Origin: JAHFJU01 sp964354865
GTDB taxonomy: Bacteria; Patescibacteriota; Gracilibacteria; UBA1369; UM-FILTER-53-11
Assembly (NCBI GenBank): GCA_964354865.1
Contig: CAYHBN010000076.1
Coordinates: forward strand, 1-6,626
Length of the DNA: 6,626 nt
Reading direction: 5' to 3'
Below are positions 5,989 through 6,626 of this stretch, in pieces. Within the stretch, counting starts at the first letter, position 1; every line of letters starts with the position of its first letter. The notes beneath the pieces are model-generated. The model was not told where the DNA came from. It made no database searches and worked only from the letters and a program-made list of their open reading frames with translations. The translations under genes were made by a program, and so were the position numbers.

Positions 5989-6626
5989 CTATCCAACCTT
6001 CTTTCGAATAAACGCCGGAATATCTAGCTCGCTCTCAACGGCGCGCTGTGGCTGGCTTGAGTTCTGGTGTTGGAGTGAACCGTGCTCACGTTGAAAGTAT
6101 GAAGGCTTCTCTTTTCGAACGTCTTCAAATCCTGTCGCAATAACGGTGACTTTAATTTCACCTGTGTATGAGTCGTTAATAACTGAACCGAAGATTACCA
6201 CTGCATCGGGGTCAGACGCCTCGGTAATAACACGTGCAGCTTCGTCGACTTCAAACATTGAAAGGTCGTTTCCACCGGTAATGTTAAACAAAATTCCTTT
6301 TGCACCTGCGATATCCATTTCAAGAAGTGGGCTTTCGATAGCTGATTTTGCAGCATCGTGCGCGCGATTTTCGCCAGTTCCGTAACCAATACCCATCAAT
6401 GCAGAGCCAGAATTGCTCATAACGGTGCGGATATCTGCGAAGTCGACGTTGATCATACCGTGAACGGTAATAATGTCGGCGATGCCTTGCACACCTTGAC
6501 GAAGCACATCATCAACGACCGCGAACGCATCCATAAGAGGCGTTTTTTTGTCGATGATTGAAAGGATTCGGTCATTAGGAATGACGATGATTGTATCTAC
6601 TTTGCTCTTCAAATTCTCAAGACCAT
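5989..6626 (-). CDS. ftsZ: Cell division GTPase FtsZ, C-terminal 211 residues (5' part outside window)
   Basis: FtsZ polymerises into the Z ring at midcell and recruits the division machinery. The window holds the second half. It runs from GLENLKSKVDTIIVIPNDR through the T7 (synergy) loop GMINVDFADIRTVM, whose Asp residues complete the GTPase site of the neighbouring subunit, then SALMGIGYGTGENRA, the C-terminal subdomain ending at VIATGF, and a short Gln/Ser-rich linker of about 30 residues. It ends in the conserved C-terminal peptide ESELDIPAFIRKK. The nucleotide-binding half with the tubulin signature GGGTGTG lies beyond the window. The frame continues to the last base, so the TTG at 6612 is not the true start. 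The short linker is typical of compact FtsZ proteins. The gene ends in TAG, 19 nt before a bidirectional terminator on its strand. Its last 60 coding bases are the parent or sister of the copy at 4861-4920. Confidence 0.97.
   Translation of the reverse strand, partial: GLENLKSKVDTIIVIPNDRILSIIDKKTPLMDAFAVVDDVLRQGVQGIADIITVHGMINVDFADIRTVMSNSGSALMGIGYGTGENRAHDAAKSAIESPLLEMDIAGAKGILFNITGGNDLSMFEVDEAARVITEASDPDAVVIFGSVINDSYTGEIKVTVIATGFEDVRKEKPSYFQREHGSLQHQNSSQPQRAVESELDIPAFIRKKVG
5998..6063. repeat. Direct repeat, right copy (inside ftsZ 3' end)
   Basis: This is the partner of the left copy at 4861-4926, lying within ftsZ and coding for its C-terminal conserved peptide. It stops matching past 6063 toward the linker, and before about 5998 toward the stop codon, so the shared block is almost exactly the conserved tail. 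Confidence 0.85.

Noticed and set aside
6195..6561. Plus-strand and alternative minus-strand frames across ftsZ
   Set aside because: They overlap the well-conserved FtsZ coding frame and show no domain features.
1..6626. CRISPR array, tRNA, rRNA or insertion sequence
   Set aside because: No regularly spaced repeats, no cloverleaf or rRNA-like sequence, and no transposase or integrase were seen on either strand.

Overview
The window looks like a scaffold from a small-genome bacterium, most plausibly a Candidate Phyla Radiation (Patescibacteria) member. The reasons are short genes of unknown family next to a core cell-envelope and division set, very AT-rich leaders, no visible Shine-Dalgarno sequence before any start, and small predicted membrane proteins. 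This assignment is inference; no 16S or ribosomal protein gene is present. TGA serves as a stop (2121-2123), which argues against the UGA-recoding Gracilibacteria/Absconditabacteria.

Layout. 6-616 (+): two small single-span membrane proteins of unknown function, 2 nt apart. 645-1657 (+): an OafA/NodX-type membrane acyltransferase, cut off by a run of exactly 100 N (1658-1757). 1758-2123 (+): the C-terminal part of peptide deformylase. The reading frame stays open through the Ns, but this is an assembly accident and not a fusion. 2165-2665 (+): an unknown 166-aa protein with an acidic N-terminus. 2681-3709 (-): a FemAB/FemX-type aminoacyltransferase. 3780-4808 (+): an unknown 342-aa protein built from an internal repeat. 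4982-5923 (+): an unknown 313-aa protein. 5989 to the window end (-): the C-terminal 211 residues of FtsZ.

The most interesting signal is in the 173-nt space between the two unknown proteins. Its minus strand encodes a diverged copy of the conserved C-terminal tail of FtsZ, the peptide that binds FtsA, SepF or ZipA-type partners in studied bacteria. The copy matches the ftsZ gene 1.1 kb downstream at 17 of 20 residues. Ten of the 14 base differences are synonymous, so the two sequences diverged while coding for protein. The copy begins with its own ATG and stays open for 48 codons. It could be a relic of a second ftsZ, one arm of an att-like direct repeat flanking the 4982-5923 gene, or a micro-ORF displaying an FtsZ-tail peptide.

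How the genes may work together: the FemAB-type enzyme (peptidoglycan cross-bridge or related aminoacylation), the acyltransferase (surface glycan or lipid acylation) and FtsZ all point to envelope construction and division. Peptide deformylase is a housekeeping enzyme. The two unknown proteins have their own extended -10 promoters and terminators, so each appears to be a separate transcription unit rather than part of an ftsZ operon.
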